Of a stretch of DNA of 9,342 bases, positions 1-6,698 are shown piece by piece. The notes beneath the pieces are model-generated. The model had not been told where the DNA came from and did not search any database. It saw only the letters and a list, made by a program, of their open reading frames with translations. The first letter of the stretch is position 1. Every line of letters starts with the position of its first letter. The position numbers and the translations under genes were made by a program. Source of the stretch: an uncultured Porphyromonadaceae bacterium (GTDB taxonomy: Bacteria; Bacteroidota; Bacteroidia; Bacteroidales; Muribaculaceae); contig CAMVDK010000118.1 of NCBI GenBank assembly GCA_947166165.1, forward strand, positions 1-9,342. The letters run 5' to 3'.

Positions 1-376
1 CGGCTTCGGTGGCGGTGCGCTCGATGCCGTACTGCTTCTCCCATTTCTGTAGATGATTGTCGAGCAAGTCGAGCAGAGTGGCCGTGCTCTCGGTGTAGTC
101 GCCGTTGTTCAAGTCGATGCGCAGCACGGGCCAGGCGTTCCACTCATGCTCGAGCCGGTCGATTTCGAGTCCGCGGAACAGCTCGCGCCGCCCTGTGAAG
201 TAGGCCTCGAGCGTGGAGAGCAGCAGCGACTTGCCGAACCGCCGGGGCCGGCTCAGGAAGAAGAACTTGCCGCTGTTGGCCAGCTGGTGGATGAGCGCCG
301 TCTTGTCGACGTAGACGTAGCCACCGGTCACCACGTCGGCGAACGTCTGTATGCCTATGGGAAATTTCTGTGCCAT
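1..376 (-). CDS. AAA-ATPase-like protein (PF09820 type), N-terminal part, truncated by window edge
   Basis: Read on the minus strand from the ATG at 376-374, 125 codons are open to the left edge. The protein begins MAQKFPIGIQTFADVVTGGY, followed by YVDKTALIHQL. At about residues 42-55 is the block SRPRRFGKSLLLST. This is the P-loop of the Bacteroidota AAA-ATPase-like family, in which RPRRFGKS replaces a full GxxxxGKS Walker A. The segment LEAYFTGRRELFRGLEI follows, also typical. Family knowledge: these proteins usually run to 500-600 residues and end in a PD-(D/E)XK nuclease-like domain (PF08011). They occur in many copies per Bacteroidales genome and have no settled role. The Walker B motif and the C-terminal part lie outside the window, so integrity cannot be judged. 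The gene is divergent from the GH2 gene and has its own promoter at 401-431. The start is supported by the 25 bp distance from the -7 box. Confidence 0.88.
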   Translation of the reverse strand, partial: MAQKFPIGIQTFADVVTGGYVYVDKTALIHQLANSGKFFFLSRPRRFGKSLLLSTLEAYFTGRRELFRGLEIDRLEHEWNAWPVLRIDLNNGDYTESTATLLDLLDNHLQKWEKQYGIERTATEA

Positions 377-400
377 GATGATGTGGGCTTATATTGACTG

Positions 401-431
401 CAAATTTACAACAATTCTTTCGTTTTGCAAA
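401..431 (-). promoter_or_regulatory. Bacteroidota-type promoter for the AAA-ATPase-like gene
   Basis: On the minus strand, TTTG (431-428) is followed by exactly 19 bases and then TAAATTTG (408-401). This matches the Bacteroidota primary sigma consensus TTTG-N19-TAnnTTTG. Transcription should begin near 394-396, leaving a leader of only about 20 bases before the ATG at 376. The promoter call is inferred from sequence alone. Confidence 0.75.
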
Positions 432-613
432 GCATTCGGCAAAAAATGAGCCGACAGCGTATAATCTGTGTTATTCTGAAGGTTCAGATAGAATGCTCAT
501 AAACATGTTGCGCGATGCGTTCGCTATGAGTAGCATTTACCGTCAAGGTTTCATATTGCAAACATGTGATGCCACATTATTTATATTTCAAATACATTTT
601 CGTGGATGATTAT

Positions 614-644
614 TTTGTGCTTTGTCCGATTTGCATTAATTTTG
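614..644 (+). promoter_or_regulatory. Bacteroidota-type promoter for the GH2 gene
   Basis: TTTG (614-617), a 19-base spacer and TAATTTTG (637-644) match the Bacteroidota consensus in both boxes and in spacing. The predicted start of transcription is near 650. That gives a leader of about 75 bases to the preferred ATG at 727, or about 35 to the alternative ATG at 685. Confidence 0.78.
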
Positions 645-726
645 CGGATAAGATTGGCACCGGAGCGTCGATGTCGACCAAATCATGTCATCAAACCAGA
701 AACTTAAAATTTCAAATCATAACCAA

Positions 727-2568
727 ATGAAGATTGAACGCTATTTATTAGTGATGTGTGCCGCCGTGGCTGTATGCCTGGGTGTGAAGGCGCAACGCTA
801 TGCTCCAGTCGGCGGCCACATCGCCACCGAGTGGGCCGAGAGAGTGAACCCGTCGAAAGTGTGGAACGAGTATCCCCGCCCGCTGCTTGTGCGCGACAAG
901 TGGGTCAGCCTGAACGGGTTGTGGAACTACGCCGTTATTGGTAAGAACGCCCCTCAGCCCTCCACTTGGCAGGGCAACATCCTCGTGCCTTTCGCCCTCG
1001 AGGCTTCGCTCTCGGGGGTGGGAGGCCGGCTGACTCCCGACCAGGCACTGTGGTACTGCCGCACGTTCCGCACTCCCAAACACAAGAAAGGACAGCGGGT
1101 GATGCTCAATTTCGGCGCTGTGGACTGGGATGCTCGCGTGTGGGTGAATGGCCGTGAGGTGGGAGGCCACCAGGGCGGCTACACAGCCTTCTCGCTCGAT
1201 GTGACCGATGCCTTGCAGCATGGCGACAACACGCTGGTGGTGCGTGTGCTCGATGCCACCGATGCTGGATTCCAGCCCTGCGGCAAGCAGCGCAGCGAGG
1301 CGCGCGGCATATGGTACACTCCCGTGAGCGGGATCTGGCAGACGGTGTGGCTCGAGGTGGTGCCTGAGCATGCCATCGTAGCCGTGCGGACTACGGCCGA
1401 CATCGGGAGTGGAACAGCTCATGTGGCCGTCGGAGGCGGTGCGCGGGGCATGACGCTCGAGGTGGAATCGCTCTGGCAGGGCAAGCGTGTGGCTGTGCAG
1501 CGCGTGTCCGTAGCCGACAGCGTCACCACCGTCAACCTCAACCTGCCTGCGCCTCTGCACCTGTGGTCGCCCGACGCGCCCAACCTCTATGACTTGCGCA
1601 TCACATTGCTCGATGCGGCGGGTCGCACGTTGGACCGCGTGGGCAGCTATATGGCCATGCGTGAGTTCGGCTCGCGGCGCGACGCCGAGGGTCATGTGCG
1701 GTTCACGCTCAACGGGCGCGACATCTTCCAGTTCGGCCTGCTCGACCAGGGCTGGTGGCCCGACGGCCTCTACACGGCCCCCTCGCCCGAGGCACTGCGT
1801 TACGACATCGACCAGACCAAGCTTTGGGGCTACAACCTCATCCGCAAGCATGTGAAGGTGGAGCCTGAGTTGTGGTATGCACATTGCGACCGCGTGGGCA
1901 TCATCGTGTGGCAGGACATGCCCAGCGGCGACTACGGCACCAGCCCCGACTGGCAGCGCGAGGCCTACTTCCGAGGCCCGCAGTGCCAGCGTTCGTCCGA
2001 AAGCGTGGCCAACTACTACCGTGAGTGGGCCGAAATCATCGAGCAGCTGCGCGGATTCCCCTGCATCGCCTCGTGGATTCCCTTCAACGAGCGCTGGGGG
2101 CAGTTCAACACCTGGAGCGTGGCCCAGTGGACCAAGGCCAAAGACCCCACGCGCTTGGTGAACCCGGCCAGCGGCGGCAACTTCTGCTGCACAGGCGATG
2201 TGCTCGACGCTCACCACTATCCCGAGCCGGTGCAGATGCTTTGGGACCCCGACCGCGTGAACGTGGTGGGAGAGTATGGCGGCATCGGTTATCCCGTGCA
2301 GGGCCACACTTGGGTGACAAGCGACAAGAACTGGGGCTACGTCAAGTTCAACTCCACCCGCGAGGTCACCGACACCTATGTGCAATATGCCACCATGCTG
2401 CTCGACCTGGCACGCATGGGATGCAGCGGGGCTATCTACACGCAGACCACCGACTGCGAGACCGAGGTGAACGGCATCATGACCTACGACCGCCGTGTGA
2501 CCAAGATGGAACTCGACCGCTTTGCCGACATCAACCGCCGCGTGGCGCACTGCCTCGACCACGATTAA
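727..2568 (+). CDS. Secreted glycoside hydrolase family 2 protein (beta-galactosidase/beta-glucuronidase-like)
   Basis: This is a 613-residue GH2 enzyme, expected to hydrolyse a beta-linked glycan by a retaining mechanism outside the cytoplasm. I prefer the ATG at 727 because it opens directly on a signal peptide: MKIER, a hydrophobic run YLLVMCAAVAVCLGV, then KAQ with cleavage near residue 22. The in-frame ATG at 685 would add 14 polar residues. No lipobox is seen. Domains: an N-terminal jelly roll at about 45-210 (SLNGLWNY, ALWYCRTF, ARVWVNGREVGGHQGGY), an Ig-like domain at about 215-310 (LWSPDAPNLYDLRI), and a TIM barrel at about 320-600. The acid/base candidate is Glu455 in IPFNERWG and the nucleophile candidate is Glu516 in VVGEYGG; both are present. 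Length suits a compact three-domain GH2 protein. The substrate cannot be read from sequence. No SusC/SusD neighbours are seen, so it looks like a single-gene unit under the 614-644 promoter. Confidence 0.9.
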   Translation: MKIERYLLVMCAAVAVCLGVKAQRYAPVGGHIATEWAERVNPSKVWNEYPRPLLVRDKWVSLNGLWNYAVIGKNAPQPSTWQGNILVPFALEASLSGVGGRLTPDQALWYCRTFRTPKHKKGQRVMLNFGAVDWDARVWVNGREVGGHQGGYTAFSLDVTDALQHGDNTLVVRVLDATDAGFQPCGKQRSEARGIWYTPVSGIWQTVWLEVVPEHAIVAVRTTADIGSGTAHVAVGGGARGMTLEVESLWQGKRVAVQRVSVADSVTTVNLNLPAPLHLWSPDAPNLYDLRITLLDAAGRTLDRVGSYMAMREFGSRRDAEGHVRFTLNGRDIFQFGLLDQGWWPDGLYTAPSPEALRYDIDQTKLWGYNLIRKHVKVEPELWYAHCDRVGIIVWQDMPSGDYGTSPDWQREAYFRGPQCQRSSESVANYYREWAEIIEQLRGFPCIASWIPFNERWGQFNTWSVAQWTKAKDPTRLVNPASGGNFCCTGDVLDAHHYPEPVQMLWDPDRVNVVGEYGGIGYPVQGHTWVTSDKNWGYVKFNSTREVTDTYVQYATMLLDLARMGCSGAIYTQTTDCETEVNGIMTYDRRVTKMELDRFADINRRVAHCLDHD

Positions 2569-2623
2569 CGCACTTTTCACTTATTATAGCATTGCATAAC
2601 ACTCACGATTGCAAAATAGTTCG

Positions 2624-2631
2624 TAATTTTG
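2624..2631 (+). promoter_or_regulatory. Probable -7 box upstream of gyrA
   Basis: TAATTTTG matches TAnnTTTG exactly, but there is no TTTG at the ideal 19-base distance. The nearest upstream TTG trinucleotides give spacers of 12 or 29 bases. If used, the gyrA leader would be about 95 bases. The leader holds a GC-rich stretch (2650-2697) followed by a T- and A-rich segment just before the start codon. ATTGCA occurs twice upstream, at 2591-2596 and 2608-2613. Confidence 0.45.
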
Positions 2632-2731
2632 TCGCTAAATTGAGCGAAATGGGCATGCGTTCCAGCTGGGGCGGAGTTTTGCCTGCGGTGCGGTGCCTGT
2701 ATTAGTACATTTTTTATAAATTACGTTTTTA

Positions 2732-5281
2732 ATGAACAATGATCGCATTTTAGAGATCAATATCGAAAACGAGATGCGGACCAGCTACATCAACTACTCG
2801 ATGTCGGTCATCGTCTCGCGAGCGCTGCCCGATGTGCGCGACGGCTTCAAGCCCGTGCACCGGCGCGTGCTCTTCGGTATGGCAAAATTGAGGAACTTTT
2901 CCAATCAGCCAACCAAGAAGTCGGCACGTATCGTGGGAGAAGTTCTTGGTAAGTATCATCCCCACGGCGACTCGTCGGTCTACTTTGCCATGGTGCGTCT
3001 GGCCCAGGACTGGGTGATGCGCTATCCGCTGGTCGACGGCCAGGGCAACCTGGGCTCGGTGGACGGCGACAGCCCCGCTGCCATGCGTTACACCGAGGCG
3101 CGACTGGCAAAGATGGGCGAATTGATGATGGCGGACATCGACGAGGATACCGTCGACTTCGTTCCGAATTTCGACAACACCCTCGAGGAACCCGAAGTGC
3201 TGCCCACGCGCTTCCCCAACCTGCTGGTGAACGGTGCCAGCGGCATCGCGGTGGGTATGGCCACCAACATGCCGCCCCACAACCTGGGCGAGTGCATCGA
3301 CGGTTGCGTGGCCCTGCTCGAGAACCCCGAGATGGAAGTCAGCGACCTGATGCAATACATCAAAGCCCCCGACTTCCCCACAGGCGGCATCATCTACGGA
3401 ACACAGGGAGTGAAAGACGCTTTTGAGACCGGTCGCGGGCGCATCGTGGTGCGTGCCAAGGCTGAAATCGAAACCGAACACAACCACGAGCGAATCGTGG
3501 TCACCGAGATTCCTTACAACGTCAACAAGAAGGAACTCATCATGAATATCGCTCACCTCGTCGAAGAAAAACGAATCGACGGCGTCGCCGATGTCAACGA
3601 CGAGAGCGACCGCCACGGCATGCGCATCGTGGTAGATGTCAAGAAAGACTTCAACGCCAGCGTCATTCTCAACAAGCTCTACAAGCTCACCGAGATGCAG
3701 TCGTCGTTCAGCGTGAACAACGTCTGCCTGGTCAAGGGCCGTCCCATGACGCTCAACCTCAAGCAGTTGCTGCAATATTTCCTGGAGCATCGCCACGAGG
3801 TGGTTATCCGCCGCACGCGCTACCAGCTCAAGAAGGCCGAGGATCGCGCCCACATCGTGCGCGGACTCATCGTGGCCAGCGACAACATCGACGAGGTGAT
3901 CGCCATCATCAAGTCGAGCAAGTCGACCGACGAGGCCTGCCAGCGGCTCGGCGAGCGCTTCAACCTCGACGAGCTCCAGACCCGCGCCATCGTCGAGATG
4001 CGCCTGCGCCAGCTCACCAACCTTGAGCAAAACAAGCTCCACGACGAGTTGGCCGAGCTCGAAAAGACCATCGCTTTCCTCAACAGCATCCTCAACGACC
4101 CCGCCGTGTGCCGCAAGGTGATCGAGGACGAACTCATCGAGGTGAAGGAGAAATACGGCGACGAGCGGCGCACGCAAATCAATCCCAACAACGAGGAGAT
4201 GAACGCCGAGGACTTCTACAGCGACGACCCGATGATTATCACCATCTCGCATTTCGGCTACATCAAGCGCACGCCGCTCAGCGAGTACCGCACACAGTCG
4301 CGCGGCGGGGTGGGGGCCAAAGGCAGCGACACACGCGACGAGGACTTCATCGAGTATGTCTACGAGGCCACCAACCACAACTACATGCTCTTCTTCACCG
4401 CCCTGGGGCGCTGCTACTGGCTGCGCGTGTTCCAGATTCCCGAGGGCACCAAGAACAGCAAGGGGCGCGCCATCCAGAATCTGCTCAACCTCGGCCCGGA
4501 GAACCGAATCTTTGCCTTCGTCAGAGCCACCAAGCTCCTCGACCCGGAATACAACAAGTCGCACTACATCATGTTCGCCACCAAGCGCGGCGTGGTCAAG
4601 CGCACGTGCCTGAGCGAGTTCTCACGTCCACGTCAAACTGGTGTGCGTGCACTCAATATCAATGATGACGACCAGCTCATCGCCGCCATCCTCACCGAAG
4701 GCAACAGCGAAGTGATCATGGCCAACCGCAACGGCCGCGCCATCCGCTTCGACGAGAACAAGGTGCGCTCCATGGGCCGCACCGCCACCGGTGTGCGTGG
4801 CATGGCCCTCGATGGCCCCGACGACGAGGTGGTGGGCATGATATGCATGCGTGCCGGCACCATCGACAGCGTGCTCGTGGTCAGCGAGCAAGGCATGGGC
4901 AAGCGCAGCGCACTCGAAGACTACCGCATCACCAACCGTGGAGCCAAGGGCGTGAAGACGATGAACATCACCGAGAAAACCGGCAAACTCATCGCCATCA
5001 AGAACGTGAACGACGGCAACGACCTGGTGATCATCAACCGCAGCGGCATCACCATCCGCCTCAAAGTGAGCTCGTTGCGCGTCATCGGTCGCGCCACGCA
5101 AGGCGTGCGCCTCATCAACCTCGAGCGCAAGAACGACACCATCGCCTCGGTGTGCAAGGTCGACACCGCCCCCGAAGTCACCGACGAGGAAAGCGTGGCC
5201 GATGCCTTCGCCCCCGACAGCGATGCCCCCGATGGCAGCGCCCCTGCCCCCGACCAGAACACGGAACCAAACGAGGAATAA
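2732..5281 (+). CDS. gyrA: DNA gyrase subunit A
   Basis: This 849-residue protein is the breakage-reunion subunit of gyrase (A2B2), which introduces negative supercoils in the cytoplasm. The N-terminus carries SYINYSMSVIVSRALPDVRDG and GFKPVHRRVLFGM. The winged-helix and tower region follows, with catalytic Tyr120 in PAAMRYTEARL (E. coli Tyr122). The quinolone pocket at 74-91 reads KYHPHGDSSVYFAMVRLA. Ser81, equivalent to E. coli Ser83, is the sensitive-type residue, but Phe85 stands where E. coli has Asp87. A coiled-coil tower lies at about 365-485. The C-terminal beta-pinwheel (about 495-810) starts with a GyrA-box-like QSRGGVG at 522-528, less basic than the E. coli QRRGGKG, and shows blade repeats such as MANRNGRAIRF and IINRSGITIRL. 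An acidic, Pro/Ala-rich tail (811-849) contains repeated DAP units. Length and pocket fit GyrA better than ParC. It may be co-transcribed with the TPR gene 166 bp downstream. Confidence 0.97.
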   Translation: MNNDRILEINIENEMRTSYINYSMSVIVSRALPDVRDGFKPVHRRVLFGMAKLRNFSNQPTKKSARIVGEVLGKYHPHGDSSVYFAMVRLAQDWVMRYPLVDGQGNLGSVDGDSPAAMRYTEARLAKMGELMMADIDEDTVDFVPNFDNTLEEPEVLPTRFPNLLVNGASGIAVGMATNMPPHNLGECIDGCVALLENPEMEVSDLMQYIKAPDFPTGGIIYGTQGVKDAFETGRGRIVVRAKAEIETEHNHERIVVTEIPYNVNKKELIMNIAHLVEEKRIDGVADVNDESDRHGMRIVVDVKKDFNASVILNKLYKLTEMQSSFSVNNVCLVKGRPMTLNLKQLLQYFLEHRHEVVIRRTRYQLKKAEDRAHIVRGLIVASDNIDEVIAIIKSSKSTDEACQRLGERFNLDELQTRAIVEMRLRQLTNLEQNKLHDELAELEKTIAFLNSILNDPAVCRKVIEDELIEVKEKYGDERRTQINPNNEEMNAEDFYSDDPMIITISHFGYIKRTPLSEYRTQSRGGVGAKGSDTRDEDFIEYVYEATNHNYMLFFTALGRCYWLRVFQIPEGTKNSKGRAIQNLLNLGPENRIFAFVRATKLLDPEYNKSHYIMFATKRGVVKRTCLSEFSRPRQTGVRALNINDDDQLIAAILTEGNSEVIMANRNGRAIRFDENKVRSMGRTATGVRGMALDGPDDEVVGMICMRAGTIDSVLVVSEQGMGKRSALEDYRITNRGAKGVKTMNITEKTGKLIAIKNVNDGNDLVIINRSGITIRLKVSSLRVIGRATQGVRLINLERKNDTIASVCKVDTAPEVTDEESVADAFAPDSDAPDGSAPAPDQNTEPNEE

Positions 5282-5447
5282 AAATTATTTCCGCAAGCAT
5301 TAAACGCAACCAAAGTTTCACTATCTAAAGGTCAGTGTTGCAAGGCGGGGTGGCTCACCGCCGGCGCGCAAGCCCGGAAGCCCGTCCGCCGCAGCATCGA
5401 AGCCCAATCACCGAATACAATAATTCAAACCAAATAACGACGAAACT
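5282..5447. other. gyrA to TPR-gene spacer with a GC-rich island
   Basis: The spacer is AT-rich at both ends, with a GC-rich block at 5344-5395. The block contains a tandem 8-mer (AAGCCCGG at 5370-5377, AAGCCCGT at 5378-5385) and a short imperfect pairing around 5344-5362. No T-tract follows the pairing, and I find no TAnnTTTG box. The TPR gene may therefore be read through from gyrA, or use an unrecognised promoter. The leader just before the ATG is A-rich (CAAATAACGACGAAACT), as is usual in this phylum. Confidence 0.4.
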
Positions 5448-6617
5448 ATGAAGAAGATTTTACTCGCGCTCGCCTTCGCATCGATGATGGCCACGGGCGC
5501 ATTCGCTCAGATGAGTGTCGTGAAAGAAGCCGCCAAACTTGTCGGCTCCAACGACCCCCAGAAACTCATGGAGGCTTTCAACAAACTCCAACCCGCGCTC
5601 ACCAATCCCGAGTCGGCCCAGAATGCCGAGACTTGGTATCTGGCCGGCAAATGCGCCTTCGGCCTCTACGACCAGCTCTCGATCATGAAGCAGATGCAGG
5701 AAGGACAGGGACAGCAGTCCGACATCCCCGCCGAGCAGCTTGCCGATATGCTCATGGGCGGATTTGAACTCATGCGCACCGCCCTGCCGCTCGACAGCGT
5801 CAAGGAGACCAACAAGGACGGCTCGCTCAAGCTCGACAAGAACGGACAGCCCAAGGTCAAGACCAAGTACAGCAAGGAAATCACCGACATCATGGGCAGC
5901 CACATCAGCGACGTGCTCACCTTTGCCGGCGATTGCATCAACAACCAGAAGTATGAACCCGCCGCCAAGGCCTACAACAACTTCTTCGAACTGCTCGACA
6001 GCGAAGTGGCCCATAAGGCCAACGTGCAGCTCTCGCCCGAGGATTACGCCCAGACCAAGTTCTTCCAGGGCTTCGCGCAGTATTACTCGAAGGACTACGA
6101 GAACGCCTACAAGAATATCTCGACCGCAGTGGCTGGTGGCTACACCGAGAACAACGCAGCCGAGTATAAGGCATCGGCTCTCGACAACATTCTCCTGGCC
6201 AAGGCCAATGCCGGCGACTATGCCGCCGCCATCCGCCTCATCGACGAGGTGCTCGCCACCGATCCGGGCAATGCCCACCTCTACGACATGAAGGGCAGCG
6301 TGATCGAGATGGACAAGGGTTACAAGGCCGAGGGCGTGATTGAGTGCTACAAGAAGGCTGTGGAGCTCGATCCCGAGAACGCCGACGCCAACTACAACTA
6401 CGGCCGCATGTTCTACAACCAGGCTGCCGAGGCCATCGACGCCAACCCAACTGCCAGCACTGCCCAGCTCGTGCCCATCGTCAAGCCCTTCTACGAGCAG
6501 GCACTGCCTTACCTCCAGAAGGCTGCCAGCCTCAACAACGAGAACATCACTCCCCAGGCCAAGCGCCTGCTCGACGACATCGACTACAAGTACGAGCAGA
6601 TGGGCCTCAAGAAGTGA
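5448..6617 (+). CDS. Exported tetratricopeptide-repeat protein
   Basis: This 389-residue protein opens with a clear signal peptide, MKKILLALAFASMMATGAFA, with predicted cleavage before Gln21. The mature protein should be periplasmic or outer-membrane-associated. The rest is helical and Ala-rich. TPR-like units are seen at about residues 154-185 (VLTFAGDCINNQKYEPAAKA), 203-228 (TKFFQGFAQYYSKDYENAYK), 244-272 (ALDNILLAKANAGDYAAAIR ending LATDP), 277-310 (LYDMKGSVIEMDKG through AVELDPENA) and a last pair at about 312-360. The insert DGSLKLDKNGQPKVKTKYSK at 124-143 is highly charged. TPR arrays bind other proteins; no partner can be named from sequence. From memory, gyrA followed by a TPR gene is common in Bacteroidales. 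The gene ends 22 bases before a strong hairpin. There is no catalytic motif, so the role is unknown. Confidence 0.9.
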   Translation: MKKILLALAFASMMATGAFAQMSVVKEAAKLVGSNDPQKLMEAFNKLQPALTNPESAQNAETWYLAGKCAFGLYDQLSIMKQMQEGQGQQSDIPAEQLADMLMGGFELMRTALPLDSVKETNKDGSLKLDKNGQPKVKTKYSKEITDIMGSHISDVLTFAGDCINNQKYEPAAKAYNNFFELLDSEVAHKANVQLSPEDYAQTKFFQGFAQYYSKDYENAYKNISTAVAGGYTENNAAEYKASALDNILLAKANAGDYAAAIRLIDEVLATDPGNAHLYDMKGSVIEMDKGYKAEGVIECYKKAVELDPENADANYNYGRMFYNQAAEAIDANPTASTAQLVPIVKPFYEQALPYLQKAASLNNENITPQAKRLLDDIDYKYEQMGLKK

Positions 6618-6638
6618 ACCACAATCCATTCTTTCACC

Positions 6639-6675
6639 ATGTGGCGGCAACCCTGCACCGGGGATGCCGCCACAT
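6639..6675 (+). terminator. Strong intergenic hairpin, possible terminator after the TPR gene
   Basis: ATGTGGCGGCA (6639-6649) and TGCCGCCACAT (6665-6675) form a perfect 11-bp stem. The 15-base loop can itself pair: CCC at 6651-6653 with GGG at 6661-6663, after an A-A mismatch. The hairpin starts 22 bases after the TPR stop codon. The right arm runs into only three Ts and then ACT, so it is not a textbook rho-independent terminator. Termination or protection of the 3' end are both possible. Confidence 0.6.
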
Positions 6676-6698
6676 TTACTAACTCAACCATTGCGAAC

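Larger units (their letters stand above)
377..684. other. Divergent AT-rich intergenic region with dyad symmetries
   Basis: No convincing gene lies here; a 71-codon plus-strand frame at 394-609 is rejected. Besides the two promoters, the region holds a TCTGAA-GG-TTCAGA dyad at 475-488. It also holds a 10-bp interrupted inverted repeat, with AATGCTCATA at 492-501 pairing with TATGA (525-529) plus GCATT (533-537) across a 3-base bulge. The palindrome AACATGTT lies at 502-509, and AAACATGT occurs twice, at 501-508 and 560-567. All of these sit between the two -33 boxes, where regulators could bind. A binding role is inference. Confidence 0.5.

Noticed and set aside
53..397. A 114-codon plus-strand open frame at the left edge
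   Set aside because: It is antisense to the ATPase-like gene, whose P-loop and promoter are clear on the minus strand.
394..609. A 71-codon plus-strand open frame in the divergent intergenic region
   Set aside because: Its start overlaps the minus-strand promoter, codon use is AT-rich and unlike the neighbouring genes, and no motif or upstream promoter is seen.
727..2568. The GH2 gene as part of a polysaccharide utilisation locus
   Set aside because: No SusC/SusD pair, sensor-regulator or second carbohydrate enzyme is nearby; the flanking genes are an ATPase-like gene and gyrA.
748..2580. A 610-codon minus-strand open frame opposite the GH2 gene
   Set aside because: The translation is a His/Val/Ala-rich string without domains, and the plus-strand frame has full GH2 motifs. 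High GC at third codon positions removes stops on the opposite strand.
2750..4564. A 604-codon minus-strand open frame opposite gyrA
   Set aside because: It is a shadow of gyrA with no recognisable motifs and the same codon-bias origin.
5460..6650. A 396-codon minus-strand open frame opposite the TPR gene
   Set aside because: The Val/Leu/Gly-rich shadow translation has no signal peptide or domain, while the plus strand has both.
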